In this document: positions 17,518-26,362 of the stretch, in pieces
Layout of the letters: every line of letters begins with the position of its first letter
Numbering within the stretch: the first letter of the stretch is position 1
DNA from: VXNE01 sp965206615
GTDB taxonomy: Bacteria; Pseudomonadota; Gammaproteobacteria; Pseudomonadales; Azotimanducaceae
Length of the DNA stretch: 64,000 nucleotides
Assembly: GCA_965206615.1 (NCBI GenBank)
Contig: OZ242219.1
Coordinates: 372,001 to 436,000, forward strand
Direction of reading: 5' to 3'
Made by a program: the position numbers and the translations under genes
Notes under the pieces: model-generated
Told to the model about the DNA's origin: nothing
Database searches by the model: none
What the model saw: only the letters and a program-made list of their open reading frames with translations

Positions 17518-18119
17518 GCGTCGCGTGGCCCGGCCAGCACGGCCGTGCCGACCATGGAGTCCCGTGTCACGAGGTCCGCCAGGGCGTCTTCGTCGAGGGC
17601 CTCCGTACCGGCGGGCCGTCTGGGCAGCACGAGGTAGCGCACCTCGGCGGTGCTGTCCCACACGCGGACTTCGACTTCCTCGGGCAGGTCCAGACCGAAC
17701 TCGCCCAGGACGGTGCGGGGCTCCAGTACCACGCGGCTCCGGTACGCGTGCGACTTGTACCAGGCGGGCGGCAGTCCGAGCACGGACCAGGGATAGCATG
17801 AGCACAACGTGCAGACGACGACATTGTGCACGGTGGGCGTGTTCTCGACGGCGACCATGTGCTCGCCCTGCATGCCGAGAAAGCCGAGTTCCGCGATCGC
17901 TTGCGTGGCATCGGCGAGCAACCGCGCCCGGTAGTCCGGTTCGGTCCACGCCCGCGCCACCACCTTCGCGCCGTTGCGCGGTCCGACCTGGCGTTCGTAC
18001 AGATCGAGAATCGCGTCGACGGCGTCCGGATCGACCACCCCGCGATCCGTCAGCAGAGTCTCCAGTGCCTTCACCCGCAACGCCATGGGCGAGGGGGGAT
18101 GCTGGTGGTCGTCGCTCAT
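17514..18119 (-). CDS. nthA: Nitrile hydratase alpha subunit, cobalt type
   Basis: A 201-residue catalytic subunit. The metal-binding claw is VCTLCSCYPW with Cys103, Cys106 and Cys108. Threonine between the first two cysteines (CTLCSC) is the cobalt-type signature; iron enzymes have serine. Other family segments are RVKALETLLTDRGVVDP, GAKVVARAWTEPDYRARLL and NTPTVHNVVVCTLC. It is the first gene of a minus-strand operon with beta subunit, activator, LLM oxidoreductase, hydratase and hydroxyacid dehydrogenase. There is no amidase in the operon; the nearest one is at 53306-54712. Divergent from an amidohydrolase gene across 122 bp. Confidence 0.95.
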   Translation of the reverse strand: MSDDHQHPPSPMALRVKALETLLTDRGVVDPDAVDAILDLYERQVGPRNGAKVVARAWTEPDYRARLLADATQAIAELGFLGMQGEHMVAVENTPTVHNVVVCTLCSCYPWSVLGLPPAWYKSHAYRSRVVLEPRTVLGEFGLDLPEEVEVRVWDSTAEVRYLVLPRRPAGTEALDEDALADLVTRDSMVGTAVLAGPRDA

Positions 18120-18241
18120 GGGCAGTCCTCCGGATGCGTCCGCGACGCCTGCTCAAGCGCGCGTGGCGGCGGTCCACGATGGGTTAGATCGACGCAGAAT
18201 ACGATAAGCTAGCTCTTGGAACGAACCTTGGGGGAGGAGCC

Positions 18242-19354
18242 ATGCGCAACGGATACCGCGTCCTCGACACGGATTCGCACATGATGGAGCCGCCGTCCAT
18301 CTGGCGGGACTACATCGATCCGGATTTCGCGGACCGCGCACCGCAGATCGGCGACATGGGCAACGGGCGTCCCGGCATGATGGTCGAGGGCGAGCCCATC
18401 ACCAGGCAGGACGGCAACTATCCGATGCACTCGGCGGAGTTCCTGGAAGCGGCCGCGCGCGGCATGGAGAAGCATGAGGCCGCGCGGGCGGCCGGCTTCG
18501 ATCCGAAGAGCCGGCTCCACGACATGGACGAGCACGGCGTCGATGCGCAGGTGATCTACCCCACCGTGGGCGGCCAGATGCTCGGCAAGCCCTTCCACGA
18601 TACCGAACTTCTGGCCGCGGTCTGTCGCGCCTACAACGACTGGAGCCTCGAGTACTGCAGCCACGCCCCCGAGCGGCTGCGCATGGCGGCGATGCTGCCG
18701 GTGCAGGCGCCGGACCTCGCCGTCGAGGAAGCGCGCCGGGCGGCGCAGGCAGGGGCTGCGTGCTTCTATGTCCGTCCCAACCCCGTCGAGAACCGCAACC
18801 TGTACCACGAGGGCTACGAGGCGTTGTGGAGCACCCTGGAGGAACTGGGCCTGCCGATGTGCATCCACGATTCGGGCTCGCCCCACCTGCCGTCGTTCGG
18901 CGACCGGATGGAAACCCACACCTCGGGACACATCATCGCTCACCCGTTCGAGGCGATGGTGGCCATGATGAGCCTGATCTGGTTCGGGACCATCGAGCGC
19001 CATCCGAAACTCAGTGTCGTGCACGTCGAGGCGGACGCCGGCTGGCTGCCATACTGGCTGCAGCGCATGGAGCAGCACTGGGAGTTCTCGGGCAACGCCG
19101 AGCATCCGGAACTCAGGAAGCGCCCTACGGAGTACTTCAAGTCGAACTTCCTGGTCGCCTGCCGCGGCGACGAGATGACGCTCCCCTCGGTCTGCGACCT
19201 GGTAGGGGACGACTACGTCAGCTTCAACACCGACTACCCCCATCCGGACGGCACGTGGCCGCTCGGCATGGAACGCCTCGAACAGCAGCCGCTGCCGGAA
19301 GCGAGCATCCGCAAGATCTTCTGGGACAACGCCGCCCCGAGGTTCGGTTTGTAG
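18242..19354 (+). CDS. Amidohydro_2-type metal-dependent hydrolase (1)
   Basis: A 370-residue TIM-barrel amidohydrolase of the ACMSD/decarboxylase-like group. It has an N-terminal metal motif DTDSHMMEP, then GVDAQVIYPTVGGQM, MCIHDSGSPH, VVHVEADAGWLPYWLQRME and a C-terminal FNTDYPHPDGTWP carrying the last predicted metal ligand Asp. Known members hydrolyse or decarboxylate small organic acids; the substrate here is unknown. GGGGGAGG precedes the ATG. The stop codon TAG is the first three bases of the hairpin repeat that follows. Divergent from the nitrile hydratase operon, with which it may share regulation. Confidence 0.87.
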   Translation: MRNGYRVLDTDSHMMEPPSIWRDYIDPDFADRAPQIGDMGNGRPGMMVEGEPITRQDGNYPMHSAEFLEAAARGMEKHEAARAAGFDPKSRLHDMDEHGVDAQVIYPTVGGQMLGKPFHDTELLAAVCRAYNDWSLEYCSHAPERLRMAAMLPVQAPDLAVEEARRAAQAGAACFYVRPNPVENRNLYHEGYEALWSTLEELGLPMCIHDSGSPHLPSFGDRMETHTSGHIIAHPFEAMVAMMSLIWFGTIERHPKLSVVHVEADAGWLPYWLQRMEQHWEFSGNAEHPELRKRPTEYFKSNFLVACRGDEMTLPSVCDLVGDDYVSFNTDYPHPDGTWPLGMERLEQQPLPEASIRKIFWDNAAPRFGL

Positions 19355-19549
19355 GGGACGGGCTTGTCCCGTCCCGTCTCGAATTCGTGCAGGGTCCCAA
19401 CGCGGGCGACCACGAGGGTCGCCCCTACAATGTCCCGTCTCGAATTCACGCACGACCCCGGCACGGGCGACCACAAGGGTCGCCCCTACAATGTCCCGTC
19501 TCGAATTCACGCACGACCCCGGCACGGGCGACCACAAGGGTCGCCCCGA
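19352..19549. repeat. Tandem array of a hairpin-bearing intergenic repeat (three units)
   Basis: The first unit is full length (19352-19427). It begins TAGGGGACGGG, which folds with TCCCGTCCC, then a spacer with CTCGAATTC, then a second hairpin GGGCGACC...GGTCGCCCCTA. Two further 61-bp partial units follow (19428-19488 and 19489-19549), each CAATGTCCCGTCTCGAATTC through GGTCGCCCC. The same element occurs once more at 61887-61963. It is not protein coding and resembles REP/MITE-like palindromic elements. Confidence 0.8.
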
Positions 19550-19563
19550 GGGTTGCGTACAAA

Positions 19564-19968
19564 TCAATGCGGCCGCGCCGTGGCGTAATACCGCTTCCCG
19601 TCGAATCGATCGAAATGCGCCCCGAGCAGGGGATGGTCGATCTGCGTCGCGTCGTCGCTCGGATCGAGATGCCGCTCGGCCACGTACGTGGTATGCGTCG
19701 CGCCATCCACGAGCACGTGGTACCAGGGCCGGTCCTTCGGCGGCCGGCTGCGCGCGACCTCTTCGTACCACTCCTCGCTGAGCGAAAAGCACGGATCCAC
19801 GCCCACCACGACGCCCCGGTAACCGACCCGGTTGTGGGCGACGATCTGGCCTACGAAGAAGCGTGCATCCACGGGGCTGGCCTTGAGCAGCGAGCCCAAG
19901 CGTACCCCAACTGCGGCCGCCTGACGGCGCGCGGGCCGACGGGTCGGTCTAGCGAATGGTTTCGACAT
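19564..19968 (-). CDS. HspQ / YccV-like hemimethylated-DNA-binding domain protein
   Basis: A protein of 134 residues with a YccV/HspQ domain in its C-terminal three quarters: FVGQIVAHNRVGYRGVVVGVDPCFSLSEEWYE, then RPPKDRPWYHVLVDGATHTTYVAERHLDPSD. HspQ proteins act as specificity-enhancing factors or substrates of Lon, and the domain was first described as binding hemimethylated oriC. The N-terminal 25 residues are basic and low-complexity, so the true start is uncertain (another ATG lies six bases upstream). The gene overlaps the vapC 3' end by about 20 bp. Confidence 0.78.
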   Translation of the reverse strand: MSKPFARPTRRPARRQAAAVGVRLGSLLKASPVDARFFVGQIVAHNRVGYRGVVVGVDPCFSLSEEWYEEVARSRPPKDRPWYHVLVDGATHTTYVAERHLDPSDDATQIDHPLLGAHFDRFDGKRYYATARPH

Positions 19969-20329
19969 GGACATCCGGGCGCAAGTCCAGCCAGACACGG
20001 TCCGCAGTGTACGCTGTGTCGCCGCGCTCCATGGCGAGCGCCAGACAGGCGCGATCCGCCAGGGAGAGCCCCAACGGTCTGGTGAACTCGACCAGATGCC
20101 CCGCGATCTCGGCCTGCACGCGGGAGAACGGTTCCAACGCGAGTCCGAGCCTCGCCAGACTATCGAAGAGGTCCCCGCTCTCGAGGCCCGCACCTTCCGT
20201 CTTGCCGATGACCTCCGTCCAGTTGACCGTCGACACGACGGCTTGCGGAAGGAGGGCAGCCACGGTGTCGCGGCCCGGCTCCTCCTGGAGGTAGGCGAGG
20301 AGGGCAGAGGCGTCCAGGACTACGCTCAA
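19949..20329 (-). CDS. vapC: PIN-domain toxin, VapC-like
   Basis: A 126-residue PIN-domain ribonuclease. The acidic active-site residues are visible in order: Asp in VVLDASALLAYL, Glu in NWTEVIGK, Asp in LSLADRACLALA and Asp in YTADRVWLD. VapC toxins cleave tRNA or rRNA. It begins with a TTG codon overlapping the antitoxin stop (TTGA), so translation is coupled to the antitoxin. Length and order (antitoxin then toxin) are typical. Confidence 0.88.
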   Translation of the reverse strand: MSVVLDASALLAYLQEEPGRDTVAALLPQAVVSTVNWTEVIGKTEGAGLESGDLFDSLARLGLALEPFSRVQAEIAGHLVEFTRPLGLSLADRACLALAMERGDTAYTADRVWLDLRPDVHVETIR

Positions 20330-20583
20330 GGAGAGGTCTCGCGCCGCGCTTCCGCACGCCGCTCCTGGATGAGTTCCTCGGCCAGGCTGCGTCCCTTGAT
20401 CTGGCGGAAGCGCTCGTGGAGACGCCGTTCCACATCGCGGGTCTTCTCGATCACCAGATGGCCTTCCTCCACCCTGGCCACCAGCCTCTCCCCGGGCTGG
20501 AAATCCAACGCCTTGCGGATGGGCGCGGGCACTACCAGTCGCCCTTGGGCGCCGAACCGTACGTCAGCCTGAAGATCTGCCAT
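20326..20583 (-). CDS. vapB: AbrB/MazE-type antitoxin paired with VapC
   Basis: An 85-residue protein with a SpoVT/AbrB swapped-hairpin DNA-binding domain at the N-terminus (FGAQGRLVVPAPIRKALDFQPGERLVARVEEGHLVIEK). A charged helical tail (ERRLHERFRQIKGRSLAEELIQERRAE) probably wraps the toxin. It should neutralise the PIN toxin encoded downstream and autoregulate the pair. I chose ATG 20583 because the AbrB fold begins just after it; an upstream in-frame start would only add an unrelated extension. Confidence 0.85.
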   Translation of the reverse strand: MADLQADVRFGAQGRLVVPAPIRKALDFQPGERLVARVEEGHLVIEKTRDVERRLHERFRQIKGRSLAEELIQERRAEARRETSP

Positions 20584-20715
20584 AGTCGCATTCTCGTGCC
20601 AGAGCCCGTCATAGTGTGCCACGAGTGGTGAACGCGTGCCCATGGCCAAGGCTGCCCTGCATATCGGTTCGGAGCGGGTACACTGCGCCGTCCTGAATCG
20701 TAAACGACCCGCATC

Positions 20716-20795
20716 GGTGCTCCGAAGCTAGCGCGACCTTACGGTCGCGTTGGGAGTTTAGCTGGCGCGAAACTCCTACGGCGCAAGCTCCTAGC
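20716..20795. repeat. Dispersed double-hairpin element, copy A
   Basis: Two adjacent stem-loops: CGCGACC with GGTCGCG, and GGAGTTT with AAACTCC. They are followed by CTACGGCGCAAGC. The reverse complement of 62555-62628 repeats the same order with compensating changes in the arms. It fills most of the 245-bp gap between the antitoxin gene and the EthD gene; nothing else is seen there. Confidence 0.65.
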
Positions 20796-20828
20796 CACAA
20801 GCCGAACGGGTCCCTGGCGGAAGCACCC

Positions 20829-21476
20829 ATGATCAAACAAGCCACCTTCTTCAAGCGCCGGCCCGATCTGTCTGCGGCCGCCTTCCACGATTACTGGCGC
20901 AACCGCCACCCCGAGTTCGTCTGCCGCATCCCGGGGCTCAAGCGCTACGTCCAGAACCACGTGATCGGCGATGACGGCCCATTCGACGGCATCGCCGAAG
21001 TCTGGTTCGAGGACATGGACGCGATGCGCGCGAACGCCGCTGCGCCGGAACTCGAGGCGGTCCGCGCGGACGAGGCGAACTTCCTCGACACCGCGGGCAT
21101 GGCCTCGATCATCGCGGACGAGTACGTCATCAAGGACGGCAAGTCGGACGAAGATGCCGAGAAGCTGATGGCGCTCGTGTTCCGCCAGACGCAGCACAGC
21201 CCTGAGCGGTTCTTCGAACTCTACCGCGACGAACTCGGCGGGTTGGTGCAGGCCGTCGCGGGCATCCCGCGCTACGTCCAGGCCCACTGCCGGATGGGCA
21301 TCTATCGCAGCGGCCGCACGCCGGCGTGCGACGCCGTCGCGTCGCTCTGGATCGCGGACCGGGAGACCACGTTCGGCTCCGCGGAAATGGCCCGCGTTGG
21401 GGCGTTCGAAGGGACGATCATCGACTTCGAGCGTACTCAGGTGGGGTTCGTGGAAGAGGTCGAGATTCCGCTGTGA
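20829..21476 (+). CDS. EthD-domain protein with two repeats
   Basis: A 215-residue protein with two EthD-type ferredoxin-like (dimeric alpha/beta barrel) repeats. The first spans about 1-100 (KQATFFKRRPDLSAAAFHDYWRNRHPEFV...GIAEVWFEDMDAM), the second about 110-210 (KLMALVFRQTQHSPERFFELYRDELG...CDAVASLWIADRETTF). EthD domains occur in small proteins linked to ether and aromatic degradation, and some are enzymes. Function here is not known. The lactonase gene starts 28 bp downstream in the same direction, followed by a transporter, suggesting a three-gene catabolic unit. Confidence 0.82.
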   Translation: MIKQATFFKRRPDLSAAAFHDYWRNRHPEFVCRIPGLKRYVQNHVIGDDGPFDGIAEVWFEDMDAMRANAAAPELEAVRADEANFLDTAGMASIIADEYVIKDGKSDEDAEKLMALVFRQTQHSPERFFELYRDELGGLVQAVAGIPRYVQAHCRMGIYRSGRTPACDAVASLWIADRETTFGSAEMARVGAFEGTIIDFERTQVGFVEEVEIPL

Positions 21477-21504
21477 TCGCGGTCAGGGACGGGGAGACAG
21501 GACG

Positions 21505-22479
21505 ATGACAGACCGGCAACTCGACCGCGACTGGAACGCACCGATCCGCTACCCGGATCCTGCCGTGGAGGTGATCGACCCCCGGTTCCGGCAGTACGTA
21601 CTCGGGAGTTCGGCCGTGGAACGCCTCTGGACGGGCGCGCGGTGGACGGAAGGGCCGGCGTGGGTCGGTGACGGCCGCTACCTCGTATTCAGCGACATCC
21701 CGAACGACCGCATGCTGCGCTGGACGGAGGAGACGGGCGCCGTGACGGTGTACCGCGCTCCGTCGCACAACGCGAACGGCAACACGCGCGACCGCCAGGG
21801 TCGCCTCGTCACCTGCGAACACGGCACGCGGCGCGTCACGCGGACCGAGCACGACGGTACCGTGACCGTGCTCATCGACCGCTTCGAAGGGCGCCGCCTG
21901 AATGCGCCCAACGATGTCGTCGTCCATCCCGACGGGGGCATCTGGTTCACCGATCCCGGCTACGGAATCCTCTGGAACTACGAGGGTCACAAGGCGCCCT
22001 TCGAACTGCCGACCCGGGTCTATCGGCTCGATCCGGAGACGCTGCATGCGGAAGTCGTCATCGAGGACATGGAAAAGCCGAACGGGCTCGCCTTCTCGCC
22101 GGACCACGACCTGCTCTACGTCACCGACACGGGCGCGTCCCACAAGCCCGGGCATCCGCACCACATCAAGGTCTACGACATCGCGGACGGGATGCGCGCG
22201 ACGAACGGCCGCGAGTTCTGCGACCTCGGTCGCGCCATGCCGGACGGTATCCGCGTGGACATCGACGGCAACGTCTGGTCCAGCGCCGGCTGGGCGGGGC
22301 CTGACGAGGACGGCGTGCACGTCTTCGCACCGGACGGTACGAAGATCGGCGCGATTCACCTGCCGGAGGGCGTGTCCAACCTCTGCTTCGGCGGCGTCAA
22401 GCGCAACCGGCTCTTCATGACCGGCGCCCAGTCCCTGTACGCTCTGTACGTGGACGCGCAGGGCGTGCCGTACGCGTGA
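21505..22479 (+). CDS. SMP-30/gluconolactonase-family protein
   Basis: A 324-residue six-bladed beta-propeller lactonase. Features are LWTGARWTEGPAWVGDGRYLVFSDIPNDRMLRW with the metal-ligand Glu, RLVTCEHGTRRVTR, LNAPNDVVVHPDGGIWFTDPGYG with Asn/Asp ligands, and PNGLAFSPDHDLLYVTDTG. Enzymes of this family hydrolyse sugar lactones or related esters with a divalent metal. ATG 21505 follows GGGGAGACAGGACG. The stop overlaps the GTG of the transporter gene (GTGA), so import and hydrolysis are probably coupled. Confidence 0.88.
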   Translation: MTDRQLDRDWNAPIRYPDPAVEVIDPRFRQYVLGSSAVERLWTGARWTEGPAWVGDGRYLVFSDIPNDRMLRWTEETGAVTVYRAPSHNANGNTRDRQGRLVTCEHGTRRVTRTEHDGTVTVLIDRFEGRRLNAPNDVVVHPDGGIWFTDPGYGILWNYEGHKAPFELPTRVYRLDPETLHAEVVIEDMEKPNGLAFSPDHDLLYVTDTGASHKPGHPHHIKVYDIADGMRATNGREFCDLGRAMPDGIRVDIDGNVWSSAGWAGPDEDGVHVFAPDGTKIGAIHLPEGVSNLCFGGVKRNRLFMTGAQSLYALYVDAQGVPYA

Positions 22480-23921
22480 GCGACCGGCCGACGCATGCCG
22501 GCACGCTCGGGCAGCTCAGCTGGGCGGTCTTCGAGTGGGCGCGCAATCCCTATTACATCCTCATCGTCATCTACATCTTCGGGCCCTACTTCTCCACGGA
22601 AGTGATCGGCGACCCGGTGCGCGGCCAGGAGATCTGGGGCTACATCAACGGCTTCGCCGGAGCGGTCACCGCCTGTCTCGCACCATTTCTCGGGGCCATC
22701 GCGGACAAGGTCGGGCGCCGCAAGCCGTGGATCGGTGCGTTCGTCGTCATGATGTTCCCCGCGATCCTGCTCCTGTGGCTGGCCGTTCCGGGCGAGGAGG
22801 GTCTCGGCATCATCACCGTCGCAGTGGCGCTTGCCGTCGCCGGCACCGGATTCGCGTTCACCGAGGTCTTCCACAACGCGATGCTGCCGAGCGTGGTGCC
22901 ATACCAGCGCCTGGGGACGGTGTCGGGCTGGGGGCTCGCGCTGGGCAACGGCGGCGCGCTCATCATCCTGGTTGCGATGCTGTACGCGTTCGCGCTGCCG
23001 GCGTCCGGGTTGCTGGACTGGGACTGGTTGCCCGACCACGTGCTGTTCGGCCTCGACACGTCGACCTTCGAGCACGACCGGATCGCGGCGCCCATCAGTG
23101 CGGTGTGGCTGGTGGTGTTTGCGCTGCCGCTGTTCCTGTTCACGCCGGACCGCTCCGGTACCGGCGTGTCGGCGGGCCAGGCGATCCGCCAGGGGATGGC
23201 GGACGTCAGGCGGACCATCCTGCGGCTGCGGGACTACCGGAACATCGCGCTCTACCTGCTTGCGCGGATGCTCTTCAACGACGGCAAGGTCGCGATCATG
23301 ACCTTCGCGATGATCTACGCCTCGGGCGTATTCGACTGGGGTGGTGCGGAGCGGCTGCTGGTCGGCGTGTTCCTGACGGTGTTCGCCATCGCCGGCGGGT
23401 TCATCGGCGGCTGGCTGGACGATATCGTGGGCTCGAAGAAGGCCATCGTGTTCACGATCGGGGGCAACTTCGTGGCGCTCCTCGCGGCGGTCTCGATCAC
23501 GCCGACGACGATCTTCTTCATCGAGTTCGAGGGTCTCGATGCGCCGGTGTGGGACTTCGCGTTCTTCGGCACGCTGCCGGAGATCGTCTACCTGCTCATA
23601 TCGATCCTGTTCGCGCTGTTCATCACGTCGGCCTACGCGAACAGCCGCACGATGCTCGCGCGCATCGCCCCGCAGGCGGAGATGACGAAGTTCTTCGGCC
23701 TGTACGCGCTGTCCGGACAGGTGACGACCTTCGTGGCGCCGATCATGGTGGCGTTCTTCACCGGCTTCTTCGAGAGCCAGCGCGTCGGTTTCGGATCGAT
23801 CCTGATCCTGCTCGCGGCGGGCCTGGCGCTGATGGTGTTCGTGAAGGAGGAGCGGGCGGAGCCGCTGGCGGACGATGGAAGCGCGCGTGGCGACGCGCGA
23901 GCGCGCTCAGAAGGCGCCTAA
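22476..23921 (+). CDS. MFS transporter, Atg22/UMF1-like
   Basis: A 481-residue membrane protein with about twelve hydrophobic segments. The N-terminal WAVFEWARNPYYILIVIYIFGPYFSTEVI and FLGAIADKVGRRKPWI identify the Atg22-like branch of the major facilitator superfamily. It starts at GTG overlapping the lactonase stop, so it may import a lactone or sugar acid. The substrate is not known. Its last 15 bases overlap the end of the convergent CoA-transferase gene. Confidence 0.85.
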   Translation: MSDRPTHAGTLGQLSWAVFEWARNPYYILIVIYIFGPYFSTEVIGDPVRGQEIWGYINGFAGAVTACLAPFLGAIADKVGRRKPWIGAFVVMMFPAILLLWLAVPGEEGLGIITVAVALAVAGTGFAFTEVFHNAMLPSVVPYQRLGTVSGWGLALGNGGALIILVAMLYAFALPASGLLDWDWLPDHVLFGLDTSTFEHDRIAAPISAVWLVVFALPLFLFTPDRSGTGVSAGQAIRQGMADVRRTILRLRDYRNIALYLLARMLFNDGKVAIMTFAMIYASGVFDWGGAERLLVGVFLTVFAIAGGFIGGWLDDIVGSKKAIVFTIGGNFVALLAAVSITPTTIFFIEFEGLDAPVWDFAFFGTLPEIVYLLISILFALFITSAYANSRTMLARIAPQAEMTKFFGLYALSGQVTTFVAPIMVAFFTGFFESQRVGFGSILILLAAGLALMVFVKEERAEPLADDGSARGDARARSEGA

Positions 23922-26255
23922 CGCCCCGGCTTCCCGGTAGCGGCGCACCTCGGAGTCCGGCAATCCGAGGATGTCCTGCAACACGTACTCGTTGTGCTCC
24001 CCGAACATCGGCGCCGGGCGCCGCAGCGTCTGCGGCGTGCGTGAGTAGACCGTCACCGGCCCGTCGTACGGAGTGGGGCCCATCTCCGGATGGTCCAGCG
24101 TGACGAAGAAGCCGCGGTGCGCGAGTTGCGGGTCGTGGTAGAGGTCGCTCGGCCGCATCACTACGTAGGCGGGCACGCCAACGCGCTGCAGCCGCTCGGC
24201 GGCGGCGAAGGGTTCCCGCTCCTGCATCCAGAGCGCGAGCAGGTCGTCGAGGGCGTCGGCGTGGTCGAAGCGGTCGGCGAACGCGCACGGCAGGTCGACC
24301 ACGTCCGACAGGGCGTCCCAATGCATTCGTGACTCGACCGCCACCGCGACGTAGCGCTCGTGTCCGGCCGCGGGGTAGACGCCGTGGGGGCACGCCAGGG
24401 GGGAGCGCTGTCCGAGCGCCCCGGCGATGCGGCCGTTGACGGTGTAGTCCAGGATCAGGGGTTCGAGGAAGCGGATGCCGGTCTCGATCTGGGAGACGTC
24501 GATGTACTGGCCCTCGCCGGTCCGCTTGCGGTGCAGCAGTGCCGAGGCGAGGGCGGCGACGCCGAAACGCGGCGCGATGAAGTCCGTGTAGGCGCCCCAC
24601 GGGCCGACCGGGGGGCGGTCCGGCCAGCCGACCAGGCTGAACATGCCCGCAACCGCGGCGCCCTGGTTGCCGAACCCGGAATAGGTCCGCTCCGGGCCGG
24701 TCTGGCCGCGCATGCAGGTGGAGAGCATGACGAGGTCGCCGCGCCGGGTCGAGAGGGTCTCGTAGTCGAGGCCGAAGCGCGCCATGGTGCCCGGCGAGAA
24801 GTTCTCGAGCACGACGTCGGCCCAGCCGGCCATGCGCCCTGCCAGTTCCCGTCCGCCCTCCGTCTTCAGGTCCAGGGTCATGCCGAGTTTCGAGGTGTTG
24901 AAGTTGGCGTAGAACTGGGTGCGGTTCGGCCCGGGGATGTTGTCCTTGAACGGCCCCGTGGTGCGCAGGAGGTCGAGCCGCCCGGGCGATTCGATGCGCA
25001 CGACGGTGGCGCCGTGGTCGGCGAGGGCCTTGCCGATCATGGGGCCTACGCCGACCCAGCTGAAGTCGGCGACCTTGAGCCCGGCGAAGGGCGACGAGGG
25101 CGGCGTTCCGCGGCCCTCGGGACGGGAACGGAGCTGCGGCCGGGCGAGTTCCCCGAGGGTGGGCGCCCCCCGTCCTGCGACCAGCGGCGTGCCGGACAGC
25201 CTTGCGAAGGGTCCCGGATGCGTCCGTCCCGCGATCTCCTTCCAGAAATCGCGGGCTGCGAGTTGCGGGTCGTCGAGCAGGTCCGCGACGTCATAGATGG
25301 CGGCGAGGCACAGTCCGTGCTGGGCGCTGAACGTCTGCATCTGCAGCTTGGTCTTGCACCGGACGAACGCGCGGCACAGGTCGGAGGCGGCTGCGACCAC
25401 CTCGGGTTCCAGGCTTCCCTCCCGGAGCTCGGCGAGCCAGCGGTTGAAGTCCCTGCCGCGGACGCTCTCGGGCACGTCTTCGCCGTCGTCCTCGGCCCAG
25501 CGAACCAGTTGGTGCAGCGTCCGCTCGCCGAGAATGGGCATCTGGAAGCGCAGGACCACGTAGCCGTCCGCGCAGGGAATGACGTAGGGCAGGTTGAGGC
25601 CGGGCCCGACCGACGGCGGCCTGGTGCCGCGGTATTCGCTGGTCCCCGGCGGATTGGTGCCGGTGTTGGGCGGAAAGGCGGTGGCGTGCATCAGCGTCCA
25701 CACGACGGCGGTCTGGGCGGACACGTCCAGGTGCTGCCCGAGACCCGAGGCGTCCCGCTCGTAGAGAGCGACGGCGATGTCGGCGGCGGCGTGGGCTCCG
25801 GCGTGGAAGGCGGCCTGGGGCATCGCGCCCATGGGCAGGGGCGGGCGGTCCGGATTGCCCTGCAGCCCGACCAGGCCTCCGGCGGCTTCCACGGTCAGCT
25901 CCGTCGCCGGCAGATCGACGGCGGGGCCGGTTGTCCCGAACGGGGTCACGGAGACGTGGACGATGTGCGGGAAACGTTCGGCGATGCCCTCCGTGCGGCC
26001 CGATTCGACGAACACGTCCGCGTCCGCAAGAAAGGCGGTCGGGTCGGCCGCCACGATGCTGCGCTTGCCGACCCCGACCGCGGCCCAGTACAGGGACTCG
26101 TCGCCCGCGAAGGGGGGTAGCCGCCGGCTCTCGCAACCGCCGGGAGGTTCGACCTTGATCACCTCGGCGCCGAGTTCGGCGAGTATGCGTCCGGCCAGTT
26201 CCCCCCACCGGGTCGTGGCATCGATGACGCGGATGTGCGCAAGCGGTCCAGCGAT
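23907..26255 (-). CDS. Double-domain CaiB/BaiF CoA-transferase, possible ATC start
   Basis: About 782 residues, two fused family III CoA-transferase domains. Domain 1 begins AGPLAHIRVIDATTRWGELAGRILAELGAEVIKVEPPGG; domain 2 begins FAGLKVADFSWVGVGPMIGKALADHGATVVRIESPGR. The second half keeps an aspartate at the expected catalytic place (GAYTDFIAPRFG); the first half has QAAFHAGAHAAA there, without Asp. The start is a puzzle: GAGGAG (26263-26268) sits seven bases before an ATC codon at 26255, exactly where the homologous gene at 10838 has ATG (MAGSLAGIRVID). No ATG, GTG or TTG is well placed; an in-frame GTG far upstream is the alternative. Confidence 0.82.
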   Translation of the reverse strand: MAGPLAHIRVIDATTRWGELAGRILAELGAEVIKVEPPGGCESRRLPPFAGDESLYWAAVGVGKRSIVAADPTAFLADADVFVESGRTEGIAERFPHIVHVSVTPFGTTGPAVDLPATELTVEAAGGLVGLQGNPDRPPLPMGAMPQAAFHAGAHAAADIAVALYERDASGLGQHLDVSAQTAVVWTLMHATAFPPNTGTNPPGTSEYRGTRPPSVGPGLNLPYVIPCADGYVVLRFQMPILGERTLHQLVRWAEDDGEDVPESVRGRDFNRWLAELREGSLEPEVVAAASDLCRAFVRCKTKLQMQTFSAQHGLCLAAIYDVADLLDDPQLAARDFWKEIAGRTHPGPFARLSGTPLVAGRGAPTLGELARPQLRSRPEGRGTPPSSPFAGLKVADFSWVGVGPMIGKALADHGATVVRIESPGRLDLLRTTGPFKDNIPGPNRTQFYANFNTSKLGMTLDLKTEGGRELAGRMAGWADVVLENFSPGTMARFGLDYETLSTRRGDLVMLSTCMRGQTGPERTYSGFGNQGAAVAGMFSLVGWPDRPPVGPWGAYTDFIAPRFGVAALASALLHRKRTGEGQYIDVSQIETGIRFLEPLILDYTVNGRIAGALGQRSPLACPHGVYPAAGHERYVAVAVESRMHWDALSDVVDLPCAFADRFDHADALDDLLALWMQEREPFAAAERLQRVGVPAYVVMRPSDLYHDPQLAHRGFFVTLDHPEMGPTPYDGPVTVYSRTPQTLRRPAPMFGEHNEYVLQDILGLPDSEVRRYREAGALGAF

Positions 26256-26362
26256 GGTGCGTCTCCTCGTGCGGCCAATCCGAAGGCGTCGCGTGGCGAC
26301 CGGTGGCCGGCAGGGCTGTCGATCCCCGGAAGCCACACCTCCGGGGGCTATGATCTTCCCCC

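Noticed and set aside
19352..19549. CRISPR array
   Set aside because: Only three adjoining units with no unique spacers and the last one truncated; the hairpin element recurs alone at 61887-61963.
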